In this document: positions 1 through 12,910 of the stretch, one piece after another
Layout of the letters: the number at the start of each line of letters is the position of its first letter
Numbering within the stretch: position 1 is the first letter of the stretch
Assembly: GCA_013396525.1 (NCBI GenBank)
Contig: VWYX01000218.1
Coordinates: 778,773 to 842,772, forward strand
Direction of reading: 5' to 3'
Length of the DNA stretch: 64,000 bases
DNA from: Chaetorhynchus papuensis
Taxonomy: Eukaryota; Chordata; Aves; Passeriformes; Rhipiduridae
Notes under the pieces: generated by a model
Database searches by the model: none
What the model saw: the letters and a program-made list of their open reading frames with translations, nothing else
What the model was told of the DNA's origin: nothing
Position numbers and translations under genes: made by a program

Positions 1-3000
1 TTTGGCACAATTCTGCACCAGGGGTATGCATTTTATTTTGACACTGCAGGCGTGACTTTCCCTTTCTCCTGACAGAAGGAAGTCTGGATGTCTTGGACTG
101 AGCAAGGGAGCTGAAATCAAGCCTCCCTCTTCCTGGGAAAGTGCTTTAATCACTAACTAACAGTCACTAATCATGCAAACAGTGAAGGGTTACTCTTTCT
201 GAAATTATTTTACTTAGTGAAAGTGGCTCTGGTGCTCTGCTTTGTGCTATGTCTGCTGCTGCTGACAAAGTGTTTTGGGATTCCTCTGCCAGTGTGTAAG
301 ACACAAGGGCTCTCAAGGGACTTCCAGATGTCCTAAACAGTTTTAGAGATAGGCTCAATTTGACTAAGGTTATGATCCATGTAGACATGAATAATAGGAA
401 AACGTAGGATGTGTAATGATTAAGGTTGGTTGTTTGGGACGTGGAAACCTAATCTCTGCCTAAATTGCACGCTAGACTCAAATGCTTTTCATGACTCGTA
501 AAGTGAGTGCTTGGCAAATGGCTATAACCACTATAATTTATAGGGAAACACTGCTAAAGAAAGTGTTTGTCACTGGAGTAGCAGAGGGTCCTTCACTCAA
601 GGCTTCAGGCAGCTGATAAAGCCAGGGGTAAGTTTCTAATGTAAAGGTTTCACCCAAGACAATGTTTCTACCTAAACTCTCTGGCTTTCTTCAGCTGTCC
701 CTCAGTCTGATCAACAGGTCCTTCAGACTTAACCTAGGCTCATTTTGTAGAATATGACCCTGATTTTGTCTTTTCCAAATCCATGAGCAGCTGCAGCCTT
801 CCCATCTAGAAACTCAGAGCTAAGGAACAGAACCACAATAACAACTGCTGCTACAGCTGGGTAAGTCTGAGGAGACGAGCCTTTAAATTGCATACATCCC
901 AAGGAAATACAAAGTGCTAAAATCAGCCTGGGCTTTTTTAAATATTTTTGCCGCAAGAATCATACAAGAAACAAGACAGGTGATGCCATTCTTGGAGACT
1001 TCTAAAAGTTGGACTGTGAAACACAACATTCAAGTCTTTAAACAGGGTGTTGCAGAAGTGAACTTGTTCTGTTTATCCTTCCAAATGCCTAGTTGTATCC
1101 TCTGAAATCCTACTGGAAAGCCTGTAGAGAATCTCAGGAAATATTGGCTAAACCTGAAACCCTTCTAAAATGCTGTACTATTCCACTAAATAGGATACAC
1201 TTATGTGGGGCTGTGAACCTCAGGAAGGATATTGTAAGTGGTTGAAAATTTATAGTTTCCACAGAAGAGGAAAAACATAATTTTTCAGTCTATCTCAGAA
1301 ATGAAACGTGTAGAAGACATGACAGAACGGTCACTAGTTTAAAAAAAACCACACAAATAAATGAAAATAAATTAAATCCAAATATAAATTTAAAGAAAAA
1401 AAAACATCTAACAGAAAACAATTGACTTGTCCTGCAAGGCTTAAAAATAGTTCTGTATTTCAAGGAGATAAGCAAAAACTTGCAAATTTTCTTCAAAAGC
1501 CTTTGACCGCATTTTAACACTCTGCTCCCCAGCAGAAATTATTTCCAATGTTGACATTTTCTCTGTTATCAAGTCTAATTATAAAAAGTTGCTGCTGGCT
1601 TAACTGTTATTTTTCTTCAGAGGCTGAAGGATTGTGTGCCTTAGCGGCAGTGAGACTTCTCTCTCTCTCTCCCCAGTGGTGGTGTTTCAGAAGGTGCTTT
1701 GACACCAGCACTTACAGACATCGCTGAATGGCAAAGGTTGTGTGCCTTGCAAATGGAAGAAGTTGCTTTATGGCTGTTCATAAAGGACCTATGTGACTGA
1801 TGTACGTGACAAGCAATAATTGACAGCATTTTAGTGTTGATATATTGTTCCTGGTCTAACTTTGTTTTAATTTTTCTTCATGATTAAAATTAAATTATGC
1901 CAAGCTCACATTCCCATTTAAGATAAAAGGAACCAACAAGAAAAGGGTTTTGTTTTTCCTCCTTAAACTCCCTTAAACCTCATAGGTTAAGTCATGGAAA
2001 CCTATAAAGCTCTTTTAGTGAAAACATATACACATTGCATGTTGCTGGATTTGTTGAGGTCATTTGATATGATCTATGTTCTGCAATGTGTGACTAGATC
2101 TCTTATGAAACTCTTAAACAGAAGGCTAAAATGAACGTTTTAAACATTTTAAATGAGCACTTTAAAACAAATTAGCCTCCAGAAGCATATATCTATTGTA
2201 ATCTTTGCCATTCCAGTTGATATAAAGAACGGATATTTGAGAAAAAGTTAATGTCAAATACTCTGTTCAGTAAGTTGACCGTTTATTCCGCCTTTATTTT
2301 TTACCATTGTGTGGAATTTTGTCATAAAAACACAGCAAAACTCCAGTTTGCATTATATGTGAGCTAATTAGGTAAATAATAGACAAAATTAGGGGAATAT
2401 TTAGTTATATGGAATTGAAAAATAGGGTGAATGCGAATGCTGTCTGGTATTAAATTGCCCTCATCATTTAAAAAACACCTGGATGGGTTCAAAAAGTAAA
2501 GTAAGGCTGAGAAAAATATGAATTAATGAATAACACATTTCCATGATAGAATGTTTTTGACTACTATATAGACCTATAAATAAAACATGCTATGTGCATA
2601 GTTGGCACCCACCAATTGGCTAATGTTAATGTAAGTAGACACAGATTTCTAGAGTCTTTTTATATAAAATGTGGCTAGTTTCTGCTTTCTATGCTATGTT
2701 AATGAATGCCAGGGAGACTATCGGCTGTATTTTAACTTTTTGTTTACTTCGTCAGACTCATGCTGAGAGAGCAGTAAGTGCCATTCCCATAGCATAGGGC
2801 TTGCCACATGTACTTAAAAGGTCCATACTTACACAATTAATCACATTTTAAAAATTATTTGCTTTCCCACATTGAACACAATAGGCCTTTGTTACATTTA
2901 ACACACAAAAGAAATGCGCTAGCTGCTAAAATACTATAATCACATAGCATTGGCTACAGTAAATCGCTAATTTTTAATATGTCTGGACTGCTACAAGCTC

Positions 3001-6000
3001 TTGATTATCTGAGATGGTGGAGGATAATTTCATGGAAGAAGAGACTAGGCAATTTAGCAGCATTTTTTGTGTGGAAAGCTGCTACAGAGAAGAAAACAAG
3101 TCATTGGCAGTTGAGAAAACCAAATTATCTCAAATGTTTCAGTATCAGCAGCAAAAAAAAAACCTTCCTCCAAATAAAAATGGCAAAACAATGACAAAAA
3201 GCAAGTAGACTGAATTAAGATGTACAGCAGGTCATGTATGACAACAAATACATGGCAGTTAATCCAGCAGTTTAGGAGTGGATCTAGGACAGAGAACCTG
3301 ACAGGGTTTCTGTGCTTGTTAGCATTCAATAGCAGAAGATGAGGACAAGCCTAAGGACACATTCTTCCCCCATATTAGGGGATGAGAATCATCCATACCT
3401 CTCTTCTTGAGAAGGTAGAGAAGCAGGAGACCACAGCAGTATTTCCAGTGTAAGCGAAGTGGCACTGAGAGAACAAGTAGCATGGTGGAAGCAGGAGCTG
3501 GCAGTGCCACATTCTGCACCTGACTGCCTTGGCTTGGAAAAGCAATGAACACAAAGGGCATTCTTCCCAAGGCAGCTTCTCTCTGCTAAGCCAAGCCTAG
3601 AGAAACTTTGCACCGGAAGAAATTTGATTAAAAGAGGGATAGGCAGGTGAGAAGCTCATAGTAAAATGGTAGCACTAATCACAAGAAAGAACTCCATGAA
3701 CCCTCAGAAAAGAAAAATCCAAGTATACATGACAACATGGAAATAAATTGTTTTGCATTCCTAACAAAACATGTTTGTCCTTTTTGATGAAGTATTGGAA
3801 CTCTATTGGTTTATACTTTTAGTATCATTTTGGAGCTTGTTTACAGAAGTTACAGAAGAGTAAAGGCACAACTTTGTGCAGCAGCTGCAGTTCCAACTGA
3901 TGCTGGAAGCTACTTTTCAACTTTCTCGCAAGAGCTGATACAAGTGCAGCATATTAAGTTGTCAGTGCAGACAGTAAAAATGTTGTTACCCAAAGTGCTA
4001 AAGTTCTAAGGTGTTTTAATTAGATTAGATATCTGCATGGTTAAATGAACTACTGAGATGTCAGCTTTAGACTGGCTGCAGTACTGATTGTTCTGATTTG
4101 GAAAAATGCAGCACACTATCACTGATTACTCAAAAATGTTCTTTCTAACATCTTATATTTTTTGTCAGAACCTGTGACAGCATTGCCCTTGCATATGAAT
4201 ATGTATAATGAATCCTAGCTCTTCAAATGAAAAGGAATAATATAATTTCCAGTCTAGCAAACTGTACACAAACTGTATCCTTTACTGAAATCCTGGACAT
4301 GTTCTACTGCTAACTAAAAGCGTGAAAAGCCAGTCGGATAACGCTGTGACTACTCAATTTACCATGGTTGCATAATGTCCGGGCAAAAAAAAAGGGCAGG
4401 AATCAGAGATTTCTAAGTTGGATTGATAGAAGTTAGTTTTCCTTGCAAATAAAAAAATGCTCCGACCTTTTCTCAAAATCTCTATTAACAGCATTAGGTG
4501 ACCTTCCACATTAGATGAGAGTGAGGGAGAATTTGAGTTTAGCTGCTGAGAAAAGAAGAAATAGTAAAGTAAAAGGCAGTGGACAGACACTACACGGACT
4601 ATCAAGAAATACTGGATTAGACTGAATGCAAACTCCTGACCCAACCTGACAGAAAAGTTGTTTTCTGTCTTCTCAAAGTGGCAAGCAATCCATCGCACAT
4701 ATTTGGAATCTTGTATAAGAAAATGTGGTGAAAATTTGGGTTTGGCTGGGTTTTCTGTCCTGTGTAAGTGAGAGGTAAGACTGAGCCGCAAAGCAGTATT
4801 CTTTGAAAGGTTCCTGTGAATTTACAATGAAAGCACACTCCAAAGTGTTATGAGAACTTTGGGATCCATTGCAGCATTGTTCACAATGACCCTTTCCATT
4901 ACTTCATGGAACATATGGACCTGGCTGTCAATTTTAATAGGGACAACAACTTAGTTTAACACAGAAACATATCTTTAATGGCCAAACCTGTAGCTGTGAG
5001 CCTTCTGTAAAAGTTTCAGGCAAAGACATTCGTGGAAATGCGCTTGAATTGAGTTCAAATCCTGGAAAGGATTGAATGTCAACCAAATTTTTAAATTTAT
5101 AAACTACCCATGTGCCCATGAATTATAAGATTTCCTGATACCATGGAACAATGGAGTTATAACAAAGCACAAACGGATTTGGCCAGTATCTACAGGGAGA
5201 AGGCTTTTTTCACTTTATTTTACTGTTTGAAGGATGGGATTAGGAGGCAGGATTTAGTGAATTCTATTTTCAGACCTGCTGCTCGTTTGTTGCGCGACTG
5301 CACAAGCCACAGCCATGTTAGCAAGTCTCGGCTTTCTCTAGCTGCTTTCAGTGTAAACCCATAGCAGCACTCTGAAAAGCCTGTGCTCCAGGTACAGCCC
5401 AGCAATCAAATCAGCAGATTCAGGCTCTGCAGCCAAGCTAGTTCATTCTCCATCCAGCACTCTGTGGTTACCAGGGGAAATATTGCTCTTGGAGTCACAA
5501 GAAGCTTCTGTAGCTGCAGGTCCCCAGTGGCTCATGGAGTTTATTTTTTTTTTAAATTTAGTGTGGTCTGGCAGCCATGGAGGCTGCATTCACCTGGGTC
5601 AAGCCCTTAATGATGCAGGGAGTAATACTGGATTGATTAGAAGCCATCACCCAGAATTCACGCCCAGTTTATTGGTAGTGGTGAAGTCCTCACAGAGTAG
5701 TAAACCCAAAGTCTAGTGTGCTGCTTAGGTTCCCCACCAGCTGCATCAAATAGACCATCAAATTAGTTTGATTTTTTTCCTCATCATTTTACAGTGTTTA
5801 CTTCCTGGAAGGCATTACCTTCAATAGGATCTACACTAACTATTTTAGATGAGTTTTCATATTTGTTACTTACTGCTCACAGATCCATTTGCATTTAACA
5901 CAGAACCATCACTAGGATTTATTAACAGTTCAGTAATGTAGGATCAGCATTTTAGTTTACTTTGTTTGTTGTGTGCTTGATTTCTTTATTACACTTTAGT

Positions 6001-6865
6001 AATGCTGCAATAAAGAAAGCATCCTGGTGCTTTTTCTATTTGTTTTATTAAGCCTCTTTGCTGCAGGGTATTTGGCAGTTGTCATGTAAGTTCCTTTTTA
6101 ATATACCAGCTGTACTTCATGCTTATTCATTTCCTCTATCCTTAAACATTCCTCAATAAACTAACAAACTACTTATTACTAGTAACTTAAAATGTAAAAT
6201 TTGTGCACTCCCTTCAGTGCATTGGAAGCTGCTACACCTTTGTTTTCCTTCTGATTACAAAATCCCAAATTTTATAAACACTGCAAATGAGTTTCTCGAA
6301 ACATCAAAATGCACATTGTTACTTATGCAAATATGGCAGCTGCACTTGCTTTTTTGGGGCAGATAGACTAAATATTTGGCATTCCTTCCATAGACTGTTC
6401 TTTCCTCATTTTCAGCATTATTTGCATGCATTAACTATCAACATAGCTTCTACATTAATAAGCATGTATTAAACAGTTTTGAATAGACATGGAAAAGACA
6501 TTTCCCCTCAAATTTATATTCTATTTGGTGAAAGCTACCTTTATATGAAACAATTTGGAGTCCAAATATCATTTATAATAAAATTCTATTTATTCTGAAA
6601 ATAAATGCAAAATTCCTCTGACGTAAATTAGTCTGGTTTTTATGTTTGTAGGGAGTGTGTGTGCTCTTCATAGAGCATTTCACACAAACACTATTTTGAG
6701 GTGGACAAGATGCTTGTGAAACTAAAGGAATAATTTCCATTATAATATTATTTCCCTAACATTTGGGGCCTGTTCTGCAAAAGTCTGCCCTATGCAGAAG
6801 CTGAGCTTTAGGCTACAAATGCACTGCTGAGGGCCACCTGAGCACCTTCCTCTCCTGCTGAAGTG
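1..6865. other. Unique AT-rich noncoding DNA
   Basis: I see no gene, RNA gene or recognisable transposable element here. Open frames are all short (the longest is about 145 codons, on - at 4354-4791) and none shows a domain, signal peptide plus mature-protein pattern, or exon-like borders. CpG is scarce. A short (CT)6 run lies at 1659-1670. The stretch is consistent with intergenic or intronic avian DNA; which of the two cannot be told from the window. Confidence 0.6.
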
Positions 6866-6871
6866 CACTCA
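6866..6871. repeat. Target-site duplication, left copy (CACTCA)
   Basis: Six bases directly before the TG start of the LTR are repeated exactly at 7457-7462, directly after its CA end. The pre-insertion site would have held one copy. Confidence 0.7.
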
Positions 6872-7456
6872 TGTGGGAGGCTCTCCCTTGGACATTGCCA
6901 CCGCCCACTCTGGCTCCACCTCTGAAGAGGAAGGCTCCTCCCTGGGGAAGGACTAGATGGGCGGACTCAGGATTTGAAAAGGCGTGTCCAGGGTCTTAAC
7001 CCAACCCACAGTTCTGGAAAGTTCTGTTATGTTCGATGTTTCATTGGTTGTTCCATGTTAAACCCTCCCCTCAATGATTTTTATCGGACCCTTTACCATT
7101 GTACTTTCCCCTTGTCTGATGCTCCACTGTTTGAACCCCTCAATTCCTCCCACTTCTTGCCTCCCTTAAAATCCCTTGCGCACCCCAAGCTCCTCGGAGT
7201 TCTCCTTCCATCCTTCTCCTGGCTATGTTCTGTCTTCTAGTCCCACAATAGAGGAGACCACGGGGCGGACCCCCTTCCGCAGCGTTTTGCCTCCTTGCCT
7301 TATGCCGTCAGCGCCTCATCCACCCCTTGCTGTGGACGGCTCTATCTCTGCGTGAGCCACCCACGCTCAGCCCCAGAGAGACCTTCAGTTGGCTTTCGGG
7401 CATACAGGAGCTGGTGCCTTGGTCAAGGGCGGCCAGGCAGCCAGGCTATTAAGGCA
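6872..7456 (+). mobile_element. Solo LTR, ERVK (class II)-like
   Basis: A 585-bp GC- and CpG-richer block starts with TGTGGG and ends with CA. It is bounded by a perfect 6-bp direct repeat, CACTCA, at 6866-6871 and 7457-7462. Six-base target-site duplications are typical of class II (beta/alpha-like) retroviruses. Inside are a TATA-like TTAAAA at 7166-7171 and a variant polyadenylation hexamer AATAGA at 7247-7252, in the order expected for U3-R-U5 on the + strand. No gag, pol or env sequence adjoins it, so it is a solo LTR left by LTR-LTR recombination. The intact duplication and many retained CpGs suggest a fairly young insertion. The terminal inverted repeat is weak (TG...CA only), so the family call is less certain than the insertion itself. 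An 88-codon open frame at 6974-7240 is probably chance. Confidence 0.7.
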
Positions 7457-7462
7457 CACTCA
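7457..7462. repeat. Target-site duplication, right copy (CACTCA)
   Basis: This exactly matches 6866-6871 and marks the right edge of the ERVK-like LTR. Confidence 0.7.
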
Positions 7463-8462
7463 GGTCTCGTCTAGCAGCCCTGTGTGCCAACTTTGAACTT
7501 CCCCAAATATACCCACATGGACACTGTATAAAGATTTCTCTATTTATTCTAAAAGTCCTTGAAACACCCTGAAAGGCAAGTTGTTCGGCAGTCCCATCAA
7601 ACACTACCCACAGTTATACACAAGGAGCATGGCCTGTCTCAAACTACTTTTGCCATTACCTTCTAACAATAGGGTGGGACTTTCCTAACTGTTTGCCCAG
7701 GTCAGCCTGCAACCACCCAAAGCACTGGACAAGGTAGGCTTCAAAACTGGTCCCTGTCTCTCAAACTTTTCCATGAAATTCTGCAAACAAAACAGGACTG
7801 GTCTGATGACTATTCCCACAGGATAGCTCACCCACTGCTCCCCCACCTGATAACAGTTTCAGTTCCTCCATGTTTCACTGCTTTTAGAACACCACTTGAG
7901 TCCACGCCAGAAACTTTACTATAGTAAATCTGTATAACTTCGTGCTCTTTCCTATTCCATGCCATTAGCAGAAAAAATCTGATTAATATTTCTTGACAGT
8001 ATTTATTTTTGACAAATCCTTACAAGCTGCTTCTTAAAATCTTATACTTTTATTTCTGCTTACAGGTCTTATTGATTCTCGTATTTTCAGGAAGTGGAAG
8101 TCAGGTTGATTGGTCTATAAGTGCATAAAGCCGCATGCTCAGAAATACAGCTAGCATTTGTGGACTTAGGTCCAGCCATTGCAGTGAGCTTCAGTATCCT
8201 TGAAGGATTGAGGTGTTCAGAGTCCTGAAACCATAACGCACTGGTGTGATCAAAACCCAGTCTTTTCTCCTCACCCCCCACCACTCAGCCATGCAGACAC
8301 TCGCTGTGCAATGTCTGCTCCCTCGCCTTTTTGACTTCTTCAGCTCAGCTCAGGAATTACCTTAACTCTGTTTCACAGAACATTTATGTAGGATGGTTGA
8401 AGCCATTATAATGTCTCCATCCTCCTTAGAGGACTTATTTTTACTTCTGGGTTTTTTCCTGG
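7463..8462. other. Unique noncoding DNA
   Basis: This is the flank to the right of the ERVK-like LTR. It holds no internal retroviral sequence and no recognisable gene or repeat. The absence of retroviral coding sequence here supports the solo-LTR reading. Confidence 0.55.
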
Positions 8463-8496
8463 CTTTCCCCTTCCCTTTCCCTTTCCCTTCCCCTTT
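8463..8496 (+). repeat. Polypyrimidine simple repeat, (CCCTTT)n-like
   Basis: Thirty-four consecutive pyrimidines are built from alternating C3-4 and T2-3 runs. The tract is close to mirror-symmetric, which is the kind of sequence able to form intramolecular triplex DNA. No gene function is implied. Confidence 0.85.
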
Positions 8497-11400
8497 ACTC
8501 AACTACTTTTGCTTTGTGAAAGACCAGAGTCAGAGAAAGCAGTATCTACATATGACCTGAAAATAACGACTCCCCATGTTGTTCTTCCTTCCTGGAAAAA
8601 GGAGTTTTGTTGTCTCAGGCACTCTGCCAGGAAAGACCAAGCTCCACACTCTTGAAAACATCACTAAGGACAGAGAAAGCTCAATTGCTGAGAAACTGAG
8701 AGAGAGAGCATCAAGAGGGAGGCTGCAGCTTCATGAGGCAAGGTGGTGTCTTCAGCATCATGGATCCATTTCCTCAAATTGTATAGAAAGAGGATGACTA
8801 AATATTCAACCGTGTGCCAATGAAGAAAACTGAAATCTAGGGTGATGTGTACTATGATCTGTTTTGGTGAGTGAGAAACAGAGGAAAGAGGGAGGCATGG
8901 GATTAGGCTGCAGTTGGGCCAGTGACTATTCATTTTACTGCCTTGTTTGGGATCTTTTTTTAGGGGAAACTGTAATATATTTGTTGTAAGTATTTACGAT
9001 AAAGAAGTTGCAGAACGATGATTAATATCCTTGTATATTCATGTTATAAAAAGATAGTATATTTTTTGTTTAAAATCATTGCTCATCAGTTGCTTCTAGC
9101 CAGAAACAGGGAACAATGATCAATGAGTTGCTTTGCTAATCATTTAATAAACATCCTTAACCTAACCTTAAATGAATAAATGACTAGTGAAATGACTGGA
9201 GCAAATGTCATCAATCAATCTCATATACTCAATATATAAGCTGTTTCAATGGAGTAAAACATATGGTTGTAGTTTAAAAAGAAAATCCTTTGCAAAACTT
9301 CGTACAACGTTGCTTAAATCGAAGCTAATCTTTGACATAATCCAATATGAAGAGAGTGAGAAAGATTTGTTTCCTTCCAATGTGATTATAGAGCCTAGCT
9401 TTGAAAGAGATATTTTCTAAATATTTTGTAAGTCACAGTAAAGTACTTTGGTGGAAAAAAAAAAAGTAGCAGGGGAAAAAAATTAAATAATTTGTAACAA
9501 TTGCTATGGTTAAAAATAATAGTGTGATTGAAAAATTGCCTCCTAAGAAGCAAGAGCCCATAATATCTGCTGTCTGCAGTGTTTGAGATCTGGAAACACT
9601 AGAGACACTATCACTAAAGATTTAGACCATCACTTAATGCAGGGAGTTGTATGAAATTCTGTGGAGAGAATTACCTGTAGCCCAGGCTGCAGCATCAGTA
9701 GAAAGGCTGACATCAAGGCTTTCCACGTTGCCACTGCCAGGACAGGAGTAGGAATATGTACAAGATACTTTGCACTCTCTCCAAAACTGCCTGTCTCTGC
9801 CAGGGCAGAGAGAGTCAAGTACAGCATACTGCCCATGGTGCTTTTTGGAAAAGGCAAGAAAACCATTGGGAGAGCACAATTACAAGACCCACACTGGCTT
9901 TTGAGGCAAACACGGGCCTGCATTTTTCCAGGCAGATCATGCTGATTTCGTGCAAAAATTCTTCATATTAAGCAAAAACATCAGTGTAAAGCTTTCCTCA
10001 GTTGTTGAGCAATGGAAAGTATTTTTCATGAGCATCTGAACTCATTTCCACTCCCTTCTGCTAGCAAACTTCATAGCTCAGGAGAGTCGTATGTGGGAAA
10101 CATAATGTAGGTATTTCTTTTGTCTTTGTTTGGAAGTGGAAGGACACCAAATTAGAACTGAAATATGTAAAAATGGATACGAAAACTGCAATAGTGTGAT
10201 GTATGATGTGCTTTGAAAATGACCAATATTTATATGTGCTCTACTGAGAGTTATGCATCAAAGTTGATGCAGAAATTTCCTTTACTATCAAAGGGAATGC
10301 CTTTTAGGATACAGTCTCATAAAGTGACCTATGCTTTCTTTTTAAACTGCTATTCTTAATTTTATCGTAACATTTCTTGGGTATTTTCCCATCTATATAT
10401 ATCCTATACTGATAATCTAAACAGCGGACCAATTTAAGTAGTTTAAATAAAAACTTCATTTATAAGAACAGAACATAAGAATTAATACATAATTTAAGCA
10501 CTTCTCTGAAAATATGAAAGCAGAGACATTTTAACTAAAAATTCCTCTGTGGTGCTCCTGCTTCAAGTCCTCATCTTGCTGTTGACAATGTGTAGTGTAT
10601 TAAACAGAAAACGAAAAGTTGTCACCAGTGTTAGCTCTGCAAGATTTAGTGCTGCAGTGAAACAAATAGCAAAGCTGATTTGACTAAAAGCAAATGTCAC
10701 TTCATCATGCCAAATAAGTGAAATCCTAAACAAAAAAATAAGGGGTTTAAATCTTAACATTATTACAGGCCAAAGTTAGTTAATTTCCTGCTAAAACTGA
10801 TTTACTTCCTAAGTCATTTGAAAATAAGATTGGCACATACCTAGACTACTCAGGCTTTATCTATCAAAATCAATCAATAACACTTTTAAATAATACCTAA
10901 TTAATTTTTAATCTGCCGTTAGCTGTCTGGAAAAGAGCTCCATTTTCCCTGCCTCCAAAGAGTAAGAAGAAGTAATAGTTTCATTTTAAATAAATCAAAA
11001 GTTCATCATTAGAGCAAACAGAAAATAAAGATTAGAACAGATAGACAGTCCTCTTAAATAGAGCTATTTTTAAATGTATAAATTTGGGAAACACAAAATT
11101 TTTAAAGATGATAAGGAAAATGGTGTGGTGCTTCTAAGCTCCTACAACTGTGAAAAGCAATATGATTCATGTCTTAATTTACAGGTTTCCTTCCTGTCTC
11201 ATGTTGAGCCAGAGACACAAATTCTCAGTTGCTTGGGGTTTCAGATCATAACTTTTCACACAGAAATAGAATTTATAACTTTCTTACAAACAAGAATAAC
11301 ATATAAATTGGATTGCTTTAGTGAAATACAAATACTTGTGAATGTCCTAAATGCTCGAACTTCTTTGGTGAACTTTGGAAAGCTCTGGAAATCATGATTA

Positions 11401-12887
11401 ATGCCTAGTCAGAGCCATTGTAAAGGGAAAACTGAAACCCACAGGCTCTATTCAGAACTTTCTGGCATTCCCCAGGTTGGGAAGGCCATCGTAATTGTTG
11501 CTTGCCTAAGTGAAGAACCTTCTCAGGAGTGTTTGGGAGCAGGGCTGTCTGCCACAGCTCATAACTCACTCAGTATCTACCCCTCCAGAACCGTAATGCT
11601 CCGGCCCCAACCGCGCGCCTGCTCTGTATGACAAAGAGGCTGATGAATGGTAAGAGCGGGCAGAAATGGTAATGAGTCCTGGGATTCGGGGGGACACTAC
11701 CCACCTTATGTGTTGGAAGAATTTATGAAGATAACATGACATACTAATATATTTTTACAGCCCAAACAAGATATTTTATGCCAGCTGTGGGATCCACACA
11801 TAGTTTATCAATATGACTTCCAAGACCTTTCCCCTTTTTTCCTCTGTGCTTGAACATTGTGTTACTATGAAAGAAGGTAAAAGCAGGTTGCTAAATAGAA
11901 AACTTGCTAGCATTTTGCTTCTTTTTTTTATAATTTTTTATATCCATTTTGAACAGTCACAAAGCAAGTACAATGCTTTTCATGGATAAAATCTCTTCTT
12001 TGCAATTAGAGTCTTCTCTTTATCCTTTATTTCTCTCCTGGTACATTGGTGCATGCAAAATATTCTGTACAATCAAATCATACATTCTATGTTGCACAGA
12101 CTTCAGCAATTTTTTAAAAATAGCGATAAGCACCATCAGATTTGATTTTTGCTATAAAAGTGGTGCAGCTGACCAAGCTGAAATGCTGTTTGCAAAACCA
12201 TAATGCTAACATTAAATTATTGTCAGTCCTTTGCAACTGCAGCTGCTATGAAATACCAGCCAGCTATCTGAGGACTATGTGAAACATAACATATTTAATT
12301 CACTTTATGCTGATCAATGAGCTCATTTTCAAGTAGCTGACTTCCAGGGTTAATGGTTTACCAGAAGTAATAATTTTTAAAAATAACGTTTTTTAAATGC
12401 AGAAAAACTATTTGACCACTAGGTAGTGAGGTACATAAAAAGTAGCCATTTCTATAGACTATTTTCTCTAATTCACAAACACAGAAGCTATCACTGTGTG
12501 ACAGTAAGGAATTCCAGATTTCAGAATAACCGTCCATGCAGCAGTGACGCAAAAATCCACATCGTACTCTAAAATATGGGTTTACTCCAAAACTGCATGC
12601 ATGCCAAATTTAAAGCCTTCCTAACTGCCTCTTCCCATACTCCTGATCATTGCACACCTCTGAGACAAACTCAGGGAACTGGGTTACAATGTACAGGTCA
12701 GTATTTTTTTGGTGTGTGTTGTAGACTTGAGCTCTGGTGGGGAGTCTTTGTGTTTAACTATTACACAATCAAATAAAAAGAAAAGTGCAGAGCATAAAAA
12801 AACCACCTTCAAATCAGATTAATATACTAAATTTATTTAATTATTTCTTTCCATTTTCCTATCTATTCCTCATTTCTTCTATTATCT

Positions 12888-12910
12888 TTTCTTTTCCTGT
12901 AGAAAAGAAA
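12888..12910. repeat. Short inverted repeat (9-bp arms, 5-nt loop)
   Basis: Arms TTTCTTTTC (12888-12896) and GAAAAGAAA (12902-12910) are perfect complements around the loop CTGTA. The low-complexity purine/pyrimidine arms make a chance origin likely. Confidence 0.5.

Noticed and set aside
4354..4791. 145-codon open frame on -
   Set aside because: No recognisable domain, overlapped by another frame, and composition typical of translated AT-rich noncoding DNA.
6974..7240. 88-codon frame within the ERVK-like LTR
   Set aside because: It lies wholly in U3/R sequence of a solo LTR, which is not protein-coding.
9630..9945. Overlapping 97- and 94-codon frames on opposite strands
   Set aside because: Considered as a degraded gene. 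No family was recognised, and two overlapping opposed frames suggest stop-poor sequence and not coding.
11074..11397. 107-codon open frame on +
   Set aside because: Amino-acid content reflects AT-rich DNA and no domain is visible.
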